Shown here piece after piece: positions 26,533-36,125 of a DNA stretch of 64,000 nucleotides. Position numbers and translations under genes: made by a program. Each line of letters opens with the position of its first letter. Within the stretch, counting starts at the first letter, position 1. The stretch lies in NCBI RefSeq assembly GCF_030758955.1, contig NZ_CP132360.1, positions 139,467 through 203,466 of the forward strand, in the 5' to 3' direction. Below the pieces are notes generated by a model. That model made no database searches, was not told the origin of the DNA, and was given only the letters and a program-made list of their open reading frames with translations. Source of the DNA: Agrococcus beijingensis (GTDB lineage: Bacteria; Actinomycetota; Actinomycetes; Actinomycetales; Microbacteriaceae).

Positions 26533-27951
26533 ATGCAGACGGGCAAGCAGCTCGCCGTGCGCGAGACCCCCATCCCGGGGTTCCTCGTGATCGACCTCCC
26601 CGTCTACGGCGACAACCGTGGCTGGTTCAAGGAGAACTGGCAGCGCGAGAAGCAGCTGGCGCTGGGCCTGCCCGACTTCGGGCCGGTGCAGAACAACATC
26701 TCCTTCAACGCCACTGTGGGCGTCACGCGCGGCATCCACGCCGAGCCATGGGACAAGTACATCTCGGTCGCCTCCGGCCGGGTGTTCGGCGCGTGGGTCG
26801 ACCTGCGCGAGGGCGACTCCTTCGGGGCGACCTTCACGATCGAGATAGACCCGTCGATCGCGGTGTTCGTGCCGCGCGGGGTGGGCAACTCCTTCCAGGC
26901 GCTCGAGGAGGACACCGCCTACAGCTACCTCGTCAACGAGCACTGGTCGGCCGAGGCGCAGAGCGAGTACACGTTCCTCAACCTCGCCGACCCGACAGCC
27001 GCCATCGCGTGGCCGATCCCCCTCGAGCAGGCGGAGCTCAGCGACAAGGACCGAGCGCATCCGCTGCTCGACGACGTCGCGCCCATGCTCGGGCGCAGGA
27101 CGCTCGTGCTCGGCGCCGACGGGCAGCTCGGCCGCGCCCTGCAGCAGCAGTGGGCGGGCCGCACCGACGTCGAGTTCGTCGGCCGCGACCGCATCGACCT
27201 GGCCCGCCCCGAGACGCTCGACGGCATCCGCTGGTCGGCCTACGGCACGATCGTCAACGCCGCCGGCTTCACCGCCGTCGACGAGGCCGAGACCGCCGAG
27301 GGTCGCCGCGTCGCCTGGGCCGTCAACGCGACCGGTCCGTCGCACCTCGCGCGCATCGCCGCGCAGCACCGGCTCACGCTGGTGCACGTCTCGAGCGACT
27401 ACGTCTTCGCCGACGTCGAGGGGGAGCGCGACGAGCACGACGCGCTCGGCCCGCTCGGGGTCTACGCGCAGACGAAGGCGGCCGGAGACCTCGCCGTCGC
27501 CGCGGCACCGAAGCACTACATCGTGCGCACCTCGTGGGTCGTCGGCTCAGGCCGCAACTTCGTCTCGACGATGGCCGCGCTCGCGCAGAAGGGGTCGCGA
27601 CCCGAGGTCGTCGACGACCAGGTCGGCCGGCTCACGTTCGCCAGCGAGCTCGCCCGGGCGATCGACCACCTGCTGGCCTCCGGCGCGGAGCACGGCGTCT
27701 ACAACGTCTCGAACGGCGGCGAGCCGACGAGCTGGGCCGAGATCGCGCGCCGCGTCTTCAGCCTCACCGGCCACGACGCATCCGCCGTCACGCCCATCTC
27801 CACCGAGCGGTACGACGCGTCGCGCGCGGGCGTGGCCCCCAGGCCGCGGCACAGCGCGATGCGCCTGGCCAAGCTCGAGGCCACCGGCTTCGCGCCCCGC
27901 GACCAGTTCGCGATGCTCGAGGAGTACGTCGCGTCGCTGCCGACCGCCTAG
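26533..27951 (+). CDS. rmlCD: Bifunctional dTDP-4-dehydrorhamnose 3,5-epimerase/reductase (RmlC-RmlD fusion)
   Basis: A 472-residue fusion finishing dTDP-rhamnose synthesis. Residues 1-185 are an RmlC-like cupin: [12 protein letters not shown] keeps the catalytic His (69), but the usual GFAHGF is RGVGNSF, so the second His is Asn (119). Residues 188-472 are RmlD: NAD(P) motif GADGQLG (194-200), [12 protein letters not shown], and Tyr-x3-Lys in [11 protein letters not shown]. The fusion order C-D is known in actinobacteria, with the same RGVGNS-type change as far as I recall. AGGA at 26521-26524 precedes the ATG. The changed residue leaves some doubt whether the cupin is a full 3,5-epimerase. 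Confidence 0.88.
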   Translation: MQTGKQLAVRETPIPGFLVIDLPVYGDNRGWFKENWQREKQLALGLPDFGPVQNNISFNATVGVTRGIHAEPWDKYISVASGRVFGAWVDLREGDSFGATFTIEIDPSIAVFVPRGVGNSFQALEEDTAYSYLVNEHWSAEAQSEYTFLNLADPTAAIAWPIPLEQAELSDKDRAHPLLDDVAPMLGRRTLVLGADGQLGRALQQQWAGRTDVEFVGRDRIDLARPETLDGIRWSAYGTIVNAAGFTAVDEAETAEGRRVAWAVNATGPSHLARIAAQHRLTLVHVSSDYVFADVEGERDEHDALGPLGVYAQTKAAGDLAVAAAPKHYIVRTSWVVGSGRNFVSTMAALAQKGSRPEVVDDQVGRLTFASELARAIDHLLASGAEHGVYNVSNGGEPTSWAEIARRVFSLTGHDASAVTPISTERYDASRAGVAPRPRHSAMRLAKLEATGFAPRDQFAMLEEYVASLPTA

Positions 27952-27970
27952 GGAGTGGGAGGATGTCGGC

Positions 27971-29422
<1,452 letters not shown>

Positions 29423-29436
29423 CCTCCGGCGGCGGC

Positions 29437-29928
29437 TCAGAGCATCGCGTCGCTGAGCAGCCGGAGCAGCTCGGCGAGCCGCGCCTGGTCGTCGGCGGGG
29501 ATGCCGCGCAGCAGCCGTCGCTCGGCGTCGAGCAGCGCGTCGAGCGCGACGTCGACGCGATCGATGCCCTCGTCGGTCAGCGCGACCAGGCGCACCCGCC
29601 GGTCGGTCGAGCCGTCGACGCGCTCGATGAGCCCGGATGCGACCAGGTTGTCGATGCGGTTCGTCATCGTGCCGCTGGTCACCATCGTCTGGGCGATGAG
29701 GTCCTTGGGGCTGAGCGGGCCGTCGGCGCGGCGGAGCGCCGCCAGCACATCCCACTCCCACGACTCGAGGCCGGCCGTCTGGAACGCCTCCGAGCGGATG
29801 CGGCCCAGCTGCCGGGAGATGCGCGTCATGCGGCTGAGCACGTCGAGCGGGGTGACGTCGGCGTCGGGCCGCACGCGCATCCACTGCTCGATGATGCGAT
29901 CGACGTCGTCGTTGCGGAGGTCGGCCAT
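29437..29928 (-). CDS. MarR family transcriptional regulator
   Basis: A 163-residue winged-helix regulator. The core shows SWEWDVLAALRRADGPLSPKDLIAQTMVTSG, where the recognition helix is about TSGTMTNRIDNLVASGLIERV, then the wing DRRVRLVALTDEG with the conserved DRR. N- and C-terminal helices form the dimer. It is transcribed convergently to ahcY and away from the repeat-rich region upstream. A weak GACACT box 6 bp before the ATG could give a leaderless transcript. No neighbouring gene is an evident target; it may be autoregulated. Confidence 0.9.
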   Translation of the reverse strand: MADLRNDDVDRIIEQWMRVRPDADVTPLDVLSRMTRISRQLGRIRSEAFQTAGLESWEWDVLAALRRADGPLSPKDLIAQTMVTSGTMTNRIDNLVASGLIERVDGSTDRRVRLVALTDEGIDRVDVALDALLDAERRLLRGIPADDQARLAELLRLLSDAML

Positions 29929-30003
29929 GGCGCCAGTGTCGCATCGGTGGACGTCTGCGGCGTCTCGGCGCGCGAGGGAGCGGGCGCCTCAAGGGCTCGG
30001 GGG

Positions 30004-30215
30004 TCGCTCGCTGACGCTCGTTGACGCGGCGGTTCGCCGTGCGGCTCCGCCCTTGCTCGCGGACGCTCGGCGACGCAGCGAGCGCCATGCAGCTCCGCCC
30101 TCACTCGCTGACGCTCGGCGAGGGTGCGGTTCGCCGTGCGGCTCCGCCCTTCCTCGCTTCGCTCGGCGACGCGGCAGTTCGCGGCGTGGCTCCGCCCTCA
30201 CTCGCTGACGCTCGT
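30004..30215. repeat. Four-copy 48-49 bp imperfect tandem repeat in a gene-free stretch
   Basis: In the 324-bp gap between marR and tRNA-Gln there are four head-to-tail units beginning at about 30029, 30078, 30126 and 30174. Each holds a GGCTCCGCCCT-like core followed by CTCGCTGACGCTCG or a variant. Period is 48-49 bp. A partial fifth unit precedes at 30004-30028. Open frames across it are repeats of Arg/Ala-rich residues and not genes. Confidence 0.85.
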
Positions 30216-30217
30216 GA

Positions 30218-30264
30218 CTGGTGGCGGCGCGAACGACCCACCGGGTCGTTCGCTCCGCCACCAG
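30218..30264. repeat. 22-bp inverted repeat overlapping the tRNA-Gln 3' end (terminator)
   Basis: Arms 30218-30239 and 30243-30264 are reverse complements at 21 of 22 positions with a 3-nt loop ACC. The inner 11 bp (GCGAACGACCC / GGGTCGTTCGC) lie outside the mature tRNA and make a strong terminator hairpin. The outer 10 bp copy the tRNA acceptor and T-arm 3' strand in inverse orientation, so the transcript could fold back over the tRNA end. Confidence 0.85.
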
Positions 30265-30323
30265 GATTCGAACCTGGACAAACGGCTCCAAAGGCCGCTG
30301 TGCTGCCGTTACACCATGGCGGA
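30253..30323 (-). tRNA. tRNA-Gln (anticodon UUG)
   Basis: The minus strand folds as a cloverleaf. The acceptor pairs TCCGCCA with TGGCGGA, and the anticodon loop is CTTTGGA with anticodon TTG (Gln) flanked by CGGC/GCCG. The T arm is CCAGG-TTCGAAT-CCTGG. The discriminator base is G and CCA is not encoded. A TAGCCT box at 30340-30335 lies upstream on the minus strand and may be the promoter -10. The gene is followed at once by the long inverted repeat. Confidence 0.93.
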
Positions 30324-30391
30324 TCGCGCGATCCAGGCTAGTCGCTCGCGCCGACGCGACGCGCTCGTTCAGGCGGCAGCCCGCGCCCCAG

Positions 30392-30397
30392 TAGCCT
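30392..30397 (+). promoter_or_regulatory. -10 box upstream of glmU
   Basis: TAGCCT 36 bp before the glmU GTG, giving a leader of about 30 nt. GGGAGAG just upstream of the GTG can serve as ribosome site. Confidence 0.4.
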
Positions 30398-30433
30398 GGA
30401 GACGACTTCCGAGCACCCCGATGGGAGAGTCAC

Positions 30434-31864
30434 GTGGCCCAGGTAGCCGTCATCGTCCTCGCCGCAGGCGCGGGCACCCGCATGAAGAGCCGCACGCCGA
30501 AGCCGCTGCACCCGCTGGCCGGCAAGCCGCTCATCGCCCACGTGCTGCGCACCGCCGGCGAGCTGCATCCCACCTCGATCGTCACCGTCGTGCGGCACGA
30601 GCGCGACCGCATGGCCGAGGCCGTGCTCGAGTTCGCGCCGCACGTGCTGATCGCCGACCAGGACGACGTGCCCGGCACCGGCCGCGCGGTCGAGCAGGGA
30701 CTCGACGCGATCGCCGACTTCGACGGCCACGTCGTGGTGCTCTCGGGCGACGTGCCCCTCATCGACGCCGAGACGCTGCAGGGCCTCATCGAGCGCCACG
30801 AGCGCGAGGGCAACCAGCTGACGCTGCTGTCGGCGCGCCTCGGCGACCCGACCGGCCTCGGCCGCATCGTGCGCGACCAGGCGGGCGCCTTCGTGCGCAT
30901 CGTCGAGCAGAAGGACGCCAGCGACACCGAGCGCGCCATCGACGAGGTGAACGGCGGCATCTACGTCTTCGACGCATCCGCCCTCCGCCGCGCGCTGCAG
31001 ACCATCGACCGCGACAACGCGCAGGGCGAGATGTACCTGACCGACGCCGCGGTGCGCATCCAGGCCTCCGGCGGCCGGATCCAGGCCGTGCCCGCCGCCG
31101 ACGCGTGGGCGATCTGGGGCATCAACGACCGCATCCAGCTCGCCGCGGCCGCGCACGAGCTGAACGACCGCATCATCCGCCGCTGGCAGCGCGAGGGCGT
31201 CACGGTGGCCGACCCGGCCTCCACCTGGATCGACGTCGACGTGACCCTCGCCGAGGACGTCACGCTGCTGCCCGGCACCCAGCTGCACGGCGCGACGGCG
31301 ATCGCCGCCGGCGCCACCATCGGCCCCGACACGACGCTCGTCGACACCGAGGTGGGCGAGGACGCGGTCGTGAAGCGCACCGACGCGACCCTGTCGGTGA
31401 TCGGCGCCCGCGCATCCGTCGGCCCCTGGGCCTACCTGCGGCCGAACTCGGTCGTCGGCGACGACGGCAAGGTGGGCACCTTCGTCGAGACGAAGAACAC
31501 GCAGATCGGCGCCGGCAGCAAGATCCCGCACCTCTCGTACATCGGCGACACGGTCGTCGGCGAGCACTCCAACGTCGGCGCCGGCACCATCACCGCCAAC
31601 TACGACGGCGTCGCCAAGCACCGCACGACCGTCGGCTCGCACGTGCGCACGGGCAGCCACAACGTCTTCGTCGCCCCCGTGACGATCGGCGACGGCGCCT
31701 ACACTGGAGCCGGCACGGTCGTCCGCAAGGATGTCGAGCCGGGCGCGCTGGCGATCTCGGTCGCACCGCAGCGCAACATGACCGGCTGGGTCGAGGCGAA
31801 CCGCCCCGGCACGGCAGCGGCAGACGCGGCCGCAGCGGCGAGCACGCACGCACCTGAGGCCTAG
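30434..31864 (+). CDS. glmU: Bifunctional UDP-N-acetylglucosamine pyrophosphorylase/glucosamine-1-phosphate N-acetyltransferase
   Basis: A 476-residue enzyme making UDP-GlcNAc for peptidoglycan and wall polymers. The N-terminal uridyltransferase has LAAGAGTRMKSRTPKPLHPL (residues about 9-28), QDDVPGTGRAVEQG and LSGDVPL. From about 265 a left-handed beta-helix of hexapeptide repeats follows (TQLHGATAIAAGATIGPDT), with the acetyltransferase residues in RPNSVVGDDGKVGTFVETKN and NYDGVAKHRT. The GTG at 30434 gives the right N-terminus. prs follows 11 bp later, so the two are an operon. Confidence 0.95.
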   Translation: MAQVAVIVLAAGAGTRMKSRTPKPLHPLAGKPLIAHVLRTAGELHPTSIVTVVRHERDRMAEAVLEFAPHVLIADQDDVPGTGRAVEQGLDAIADFDGHVVVLSGDVPLIDAETLQGLIERHEREGNQLTLLSARLGDPTGLGRIVRDQAGAFVRIVEQKDASDTERAIDEVNGGIYVFDASALRRALQTIDRDNAQGEMYLTDAAVRIQASGGRIQAVPAADAWAIWGINDRIQLAAAAHELNDRIIRRWQREGVTVADPASTWIDVDVTLAEDVTLLPGTQLHGATAIAAGATIGPDTTLVDTEVGEDAVVKRTDATLSVIGARASVGPWAYLRPNSVVGDDGKVGTFVETKNTQIGAGSKIPHLSYIGDTVVGEHSNVGAGTITANYDGVAKHRTTVGSHVRTGSHNVFVAPVTIGDGAYTGAGTVVRKDVEPGALAISVAPQRNMTGWVEANRPGTAAADAAAAASTHAPEA

Positions 31865-31875
31865 GAGGCAACCGA

Positions 31876-32853
31876 GTGGGATCGATCGTCGCGAAGAACC
31901 GCAAGCACCTCGTGCTGGCGACCGGCCGTGCGCACCCGGAGCTCGCGAGAGCCGTGGCCACGGAGATGGGCACCGAGCTCATGGACGTCGACAGCCGCAC
32001 CTTCGCGAACGGCGAGATCTACGCCCGCTTCGAGGGCTCGGTGCGCGGCTCCGACGCGTTCATCCTGCAGTCCTACGGCCACCCGGTGAACGAGTGGCTC
32101 ATGGAGCAGCTCATCATGGTGGATGCGCTGAAGCGCGCGAGCGCGAAGCGCATCACGGTGGTCATGCCGTACTACCCCTACTCCCGCCAGGACAAGAAGG
32201 GCCGCGGCCGCGAGCCGATCTCCGCCAGGCTCGTCGCCGACCTCTTCAAGACGGCCGGCGCCGACCGCATCATGTCGATCGACGTCCACGCGTCGCAGAT
32301 CCAGGGCTTCTTCGACGGCCCCTTCGACCACCTGTTCGGCATGCCGGTGCTGCTCGAGCACTTCAAGCGCACCCTCGACCCCGAGACCCTCACGGTCGTC
32401 TCGCCCGACATGGGCCGCGTGCGCGTCGCCGACATCTGGAGCGACAAGCTGGGCGCCCCGCTCGCGATCATCCACAAGCGCCGCGACCCGCTGGTGCCGA
32501 ACCAGGTGTCGGTGCACGAGATCGTCGGCAGCGTCGCGGGCCGCACGTGCCTGCTCGTCGACGACATGATCGACACCGGCCGCACCATCGTGAAGGCCGC
32601 CGAGGCGCTGAAGAAGAGCGGCGCCACGAACGTGGTGGTCGCCGCCACGCACGCCATCTTCTCCGAGCCGGCGCCGACGATCCTCAACTCCGACGTCATC
32701 GACCAGGTCGTCGTCACCGACACCCTGCCGCTGCGCGACGAGCAGCGGTTCGAGAAGCTCAAGGTGCTCTCGATCGCGCCGCTGCTGGCGCGCGCGATCA
32801 CCGAGGTGTTCGAGGACGGCTCCGTCACCAGCCTGTTCGACGGCGCCGCCTGA
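31876..32853 (+). CDS. prs: Ribose-phosphate pyrophosphokinase
   Basis: A 325-residue PRPP synthase. It shows DSRTFANGEIYARFEGSVRG, the ATP-binding PYYPYSRQDKKGRGREPISA, DVHASQIQGFF and the PRPP loop LLVDDMIDTGRT (about residues 227-238). AGGAGG at 31863-31868 precedes the GTG start. The glmU-prs order is widely conserved in Gram-positive bacteria. It supplies PRPP for nucleotide synthesis and, in actinobacteria, for decaprenyl-phosphoribose; nothing here shows the latter. A small uncharacterised gene follows 23 bp later. Confidence 0.96.
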   Translation: MGSIVAKNRKHLVLATGRAHPELARAVATEMGTELMDVDSRTFANGEIYARFEGSVRGSDAFILQSYGHPVNEWLMEQLIMVDALKRASAKRITVVMPYYPYSRQDKKGRGREPISARLVADLFKTAGADRIMSIDVHASQIQGFFDGPFDHLFGMPVLLEHFKRTLDPETLTVVSPDMGRVRVADIWSDKLGAPLAIIHKRRDPLVPNQVSVHEIVGSVAGRTCLLVDDMIDTGRTIVKAAEALKKSGATNVVVAATHAIFSEPAPTILNSDVIDQVVVTDTLPLRDEQRFEKLKVLSIAPLLARAITEVFEDGSVTSLFDGAA

Positions 32854-32876
32854 CCCCCATCGACCGGAGGCTCCGC

Positions 32877-33335
32877 ATGCCGATCCCCACCTGGTTCGTC
32901 GCCGCGCTGCGGTTCATCGGCGTGAACGGCGTGAAGTACGGCCCGCTCGTGTGGACCTGGCTGAGCGCCAACCCCGAGGTGCGCGAGACGATCGAGCGCA
33001 TGGTCAAGCGGCTCACCGCCTCGACCGGGCAGGACCCGGACGAGATGCGGAAGACGCTGCAGGCGATGCGCGAGCAGGTCGAGTACCTGCGCAACAGCGC
33101 CGACGACGACTTCGAGCGCCGGCGGGCGGCCGCCTGGTCGACGTCGCTGATCCGGCTCGAGCACGCCGTCGAGATGCTGCGCGGCGGTGCGGCCAGGGCT
33201 GACGTCAAGCGGCTGCGCTCGAGCATCGACGCCCTGCGCGCGCAGATCCTCGACGCCTTCCTCATCGAGCAGGTCGAGGATGCCGGCGGCCCCTCGGCGA
33301 TCGAGGCACCGGGCAGCACGCCGACCGAGCCGTGA
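32877..33335 (+). CDS. Uncharacterised helical protein between prs and rlmC
   Basis: A 152-residue protein, mostly alpha-helical. Residues 1-30 are moderately hydrophobic (FVAALRFIGVNGVKYGPLVW). The remainder is charged helix (EVRETIERMVKRLTA, ADVKRLRSSIDALRAQIL), possibly a coiled coil, ending in a Pro/Ser/Thr-rich tail. I recognise no family. GGAGG at 32866-32870 sets the ATG at 32877. Its stop overlaps the rlmC GTG (GTGA), so its translation is coupled to the methyltransferase. It might be a peripheral membrane protein; function unknown. Confidence 0.75.
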   Translation: MPIPTWFVAALRFIGVNGVKYGPLVWTWLSANPEVRETIERMVKRLTASTGQDPDEMRKTLQAMREQVEYLRNSADDDFERRRAAAWSTSLIRLEHAVEMLRGGAARADVKRLRSSIDALRAQILDAFLIEQVEDAGGPSAIEAPGSTPTEP

Positions 33336-34498
33336 GCCCCGCTGCCCCGGGCGACGTCCCGGGCGAAGCGGGGGCGCCGTCGACGAGCGTCGCGCTCGAC
33401 TGCGCCTACTTCGACGCCTGGCGCTGCCGCTCGTGCACCCTGCTCGCGACGCCGTACGAGCGGCAGCTCGCCGAGCAGCAGGCGCGCATCGAGGCGCTGC
33501 TGCCCGAGATGCCGTGGGATGCGCCGCACGCCAGTGCCGTCGGCGGGTTCCGGAACAAGGCCAAGATGGCCGTCGCCGGCAGCGTCGACGCGCCGACGAT
33601 CGGCATCCTGGCCGCCGACGGCAGCGGCATCGACCTGCGGGCGTGCCCGCTGCACGAGCAGCCGATCGTCGACGCGATGCCGGTGCTCGAGCAGCTCGTG
33701 CGCGACGCGCGCCTCACGCCCTACGACGTGCCGAACCGGCGTGGCGAGCTGAAGCACCTCATCCTCACCGCCTCGCCCGACGGCGAGCTGGCGCTGCGGC
33801 TCGTGCTGCGCTCGACCGAGTCGCTGGGCCGGCTGCGCAAGCACCTGGGGCTGCTCGACGCGCTGCCGCTCGCGAGCGTCTCGGCCAACCTGCTGCCCCA
33901 GCACAAGGCGGTGCTCGAGGGCGACGACGAGCTGCTGCTGGCGGGCTCGGGCGTGCTCGAGATGCGGGTGAACGGCATCGGGCTGCGGCTGCGCCCCCGC
34001 AGCTTCTTCCAGACCAACACGGCCGTCGCATCCGCCCTCTACCGCGAGGCGACCGCCTGGATCGACGAGGCCGACCCGGCGAGCCTGCTCGATCTGTACT
34101 GCGGCGTCGGCGGCTTCGCGCTGCACGCGGCCCGTGCCGGTCGCCCGGTCGCGGGCGTCGAGGTGACGGCCGAGGCGATCGATGCGGCCCGCGAGACGGC
34201 GGCGGCGATGGGGGCGGATGCGTCGTTCACGGTCGGCGACGCGACGAGCGTCGACCTCGAGGGCGCCCGGGCGCCCGAGCTGGTGGTGGTGAACCCGCCG
34301 CGCCGCGGCATCGGCGAGCTCGCCGGGCGGCTTGAGGCGAGCGCGGTGCGCCGGGTCGTCTACTCGAGCTGCAACCCCGTCACGCTCGCGAAGGACCTCG
34401 CGGCGATGCCCGGGCTGCGGCCCGTGCGCGGCCGCGTGTTCGACATGTTCCCGCACACCGAGCACGCCGAGGTGCTGGTCGAGCTCGAGCGCGCCTGA
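33332..34498 (+). CDS. rlmC: 23S rRNA (uracil-C5)-methyltransferase RlmC/RumB type
   Basis: A 388-residue SAM-dependent m5U methyltransferase. The N-terminal DCAYFDAWRCRSC carries three iron-sulfur ligands (Cys24, Cys32, Cys35) with the fourth at Cys105 (CPLHEQ), close to E. coli RlmC in spacing. The catalytic domain has FFQTNTAVASALY, the SAM motif LLDLYCGVGGFAL, NPPRRGIG and the nucleophile in SSCNPVTLAKDL (Cys347). The TRAM domain of RlmD is absent, supporting RlmC, which modifies U747 in E. coli. Start GTG at 33332 overlaps the upstream stop. Confidence 0.9.
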   Translation: MSPAAPGDVPGEAGAPSTSVALDCAYFDAWRCRSCTLLATPYERQLAEQQARIEALLPEMPWDAPHASAVGGFRNKAKMAVAGSVDAPTIGILAADGSGIDLRACPLHEQPIVDAMPVLEQLVRDARLTPYDVPNRRGELKHLILTASPDGELALRLVLRSTESLGRLRKHLGLLDALPLASVSANLLPQHKAVLEGDDELLLAGSGVLEMRVNGIGLRLRPRSFFQTNTAVASALYREATAWIDEADPASLLDLYCGVGGFALHAARAGRPVAGVEVTAEAIDAARETAAAMGADASFTVGDATSVDLEGARAPELVVVNPPRRGIGELAGRLEASAVRRVVYSSCNPVTLAKDLAAMPGLRPVRGRVFDMFPHTEHAEVLVELERA

Positions 34499-34548
34499 CG
34501 CCCCGTCGCCCGCCCCCGCCCCCTCCCTCCGCTCCCGTCCCTTTCCCC

Positions 34549-34736
34549 GCATAACGCAAGCCCGGCCCGCGCGTTCCGCGGCAGAGCGACGGTCGGGCCC
34601 GCGACAGCCGCGGATCCGGGTCGGGGGGCTTGCGTTGTGCATCCGGGTGCCGAGGCACCCGCCGTTCACCGACGGGTCGCGGGGGTTGCGTTGTGCATCC
34701 GGGTGCCGAGGCACCGGGCGTTCACCGACGGTGCCT
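34549..34736. repeat. 56-bp tandem repeat with hairpins plus inverted third motif
   Basis: Two direct copies, 34625-34680 and 34681-34736, match at about nine positions in ten. Each contains TTGCGTTGTGC and a hairpin (GGGTGCC-GA-GGCACCC at 34645-34660 in copy 1). A third motif, GCATAACGCAAGCCC (34549-34563), is the inverted partner of the copy-1 start (34622-34636, one mismatch). The block fills the gap between rlmC and the permease gene; copy 2 runs into the permease -10 box. Confidence 0.85.
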
Positions 34737-34741
34737 AGGGT
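34736..34741 (+). promoter_or_regulatory. -10 box for leaderless APC permease gene
   Basis: TAGGGT ends 6 bp before the GTG at 34748. The upstream promoter half lies inside the second 56-bp repeat copy. Confidence 0.45.
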
Positions 34742-34747
34742 CGAGGG

Positions 34748-36037
34748 GTGACAGCGCTCGCCCGCCGCATCGGCATCCCCGGAGCGATCATGATCGGGCT
34801 CGGCTCGATGATCGGCGCCGGCCTCTTCTTCGTCTGGGTGCCCGCGTCGCAGCTGGCCGGCGAGTGGCTGTGGCTGGCGCTGCTGCTCGCGGCCGCCGTC
34901 GCGACGCTCAACGCCATGTCGACCGCGCAGCTGGCGATGCGGCACCCGGTCTCCGGCGGCGCCTACGCCTACGGCCGTGCCGAGGTCTCGCCGGCCGTCG
35001 GCTTCGTCGCCGGCTGGATGTTCCTGACCGGCAAGACGGCCTCCGCCGGCGCCATCGCCCTCATCGCCGCGCGGCACGTCTGGCCGGAGGCCGCGCCATG
35101 GCTCGCCGCGGCGCTGATCGTCGTGCTCGCGGTCGTCAACATGTCGGGCATCCGCTCGACCGTGCGCGTCACGACGGTGATCGTGACGATCGTGCTCGCG
35201 CTCGTGGTGACCGCCCTCGTGTGGTCGGCGCTCGGCCTGCCCACCGCATCCGACACCGGTCTGGCGATCACGGCGCCGGTGGAGGCGAACCGCGTCGACG
35301 GCGTGCTCGACGGGCCGCTGGGCGTGCTCACCGCCGCGGGCCTGCTCTTCTTCGCGTTCGCCGGCTACGCGCGCATGGCGACGCTCGGCGAGGAGGTGCG
35401 CGACCCGGTGCGCACGCTGCCGCGCGCGATCGGCGCGGGGCTCGCGGTCGTGCTGGTGCTCTACGCGCTGGTGGGCTGGGCGACGACGACGAGGCTGGGG
35501 GATGCGCTGGCCTCCTCGGCCGCGCCGGTGGCCGATCTCGTCGGGCTGGGTTGGCTGCACATCGCGCTGCTGGGCGCCGCGGCGCTCGCGAGCGTCGGCA
35601 GCCTCACCGGGATCCTGGCCGGGCTCTCGCGCACCGGCCTCGCCATGGCGCGGCACCGCGACCTGCCGGGACCGCTCTCGTTCGTCTGGCCGGTGACCAA
35701 GGCGCCCGTGGTGGCCGAGGCGGTGACCGCGGCGGTGGCCGTGGCCGGGGTGCTGCTGCTGCCCGTGGCGCAGCTGGTCGCGTTCTCGTCGACGTGCGTG
35801 CTCACCTACTACGCGGTCGCGCACGTCAGCGCGATCCGCGGAGCGCGGCGCACCGCGGAGGCGTCGGCCGAGCCCGGCGCCCGGCCGGTGCGCTGGTGGC
35901 TGCCGCGCTGGGTGCCGATGGCGGGCCTGGCGCTCTGCGCGACCCTCGTGGCCACGCTGCCCTGGCCGGGCGTCGTCGCGGCCGCGGCGTGGCTCGCACT
36001 GGGGCTCTGCGTCCGCGCGCTGCTGCGCCGCGCCTGA
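34748..36037 (+). CDS. APC family amino-acid permease
   Basis: A 429-residue membrane protein with about 12 helices. The first helix holds the APC substrate/ion motif GLGSMIGAGLFF (about residues 18-29), followed by LNAMSTAQLAMRHPVSGGAYAYGR, the second signature of amino-acid/polyamine/organocation permeases, and a Gly-rich GWMFLTGKTASAGA in the third region. It imports an amino acid or related cation by proton or sodium coupling. Substrate cannot be read from the sequence. The GTG start fits the leaderless promoter 6 bp upstream. Neighbours give no clue, so it seems to be a lone gene. Confidence 0.85.
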   Translation: MTALARRIGIPGAIMIGLGSMIGAGLFFVWVPASQLAGEWLWLALLLAAAVATLNAMSTAQLAMRHPVSGGAYAYGRAEVSPAVGFVAGWMFLTGKTASAGAIALIAARHVWPEAAPWLAAALIVVLAVVNMSGIRSTVRVTTVIVTIVLALVVTALVWSALGLPTASDTGLAITAPVEANRVDGVLDGPLGVLTAAGLLFFAFAGYARMATLGEEVRDPVRTLPRAIGAGLAVVLVLYALVGWATTTRLGDALASSAAPVADLVGLGWLHIALLGAAALASVGSLTGILAGLSRTGLAMARHRDLPGPLSFVWPVTKAPVVAEAVTAAVAVAGVLLLPVAQLVAFSSTCVLTYYAVAHVSAIRGARRTAEASAEPGARPVRWWLPRWVPMAGLALCATLVATLPWPGVVAAAAWLALGLCVRALLRRA

Positions 36038-36125
36038 GGGGCGTGTCGCGCCCGTCGCCGGCGCCGCATGGCCGGCACCGAGACCGATGGCGTACCGTGG
36101 CGGGCTGCCGCACGAGAGGAGTCCC

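Noticed and set aside
27952..27970. SAH riboswitch before ahcY
   Set aside because: Only 19 bp separate it from rmlCD and they hold a ribosome site; there is no room for an aptamer.
30004..30215. CRISPR array at the tandem repeat near tRNA-Gln
   Set aside because: Units are contiguous with no unique spacers, and no cas genes are present.
30218..30323. Integration attachment site at tRNA-Gln
   Set aside because: The copy of the tRNA 3' end is inverted and adjacent rather than a distant direct repeat, and there is no integrase or phage gene.
29987..30341. Short open frames within the repeat and tRNA region
   Set aside because: They read the repeat as Arg/Ala/Pro-rich peptide and cross the tRNA gene.
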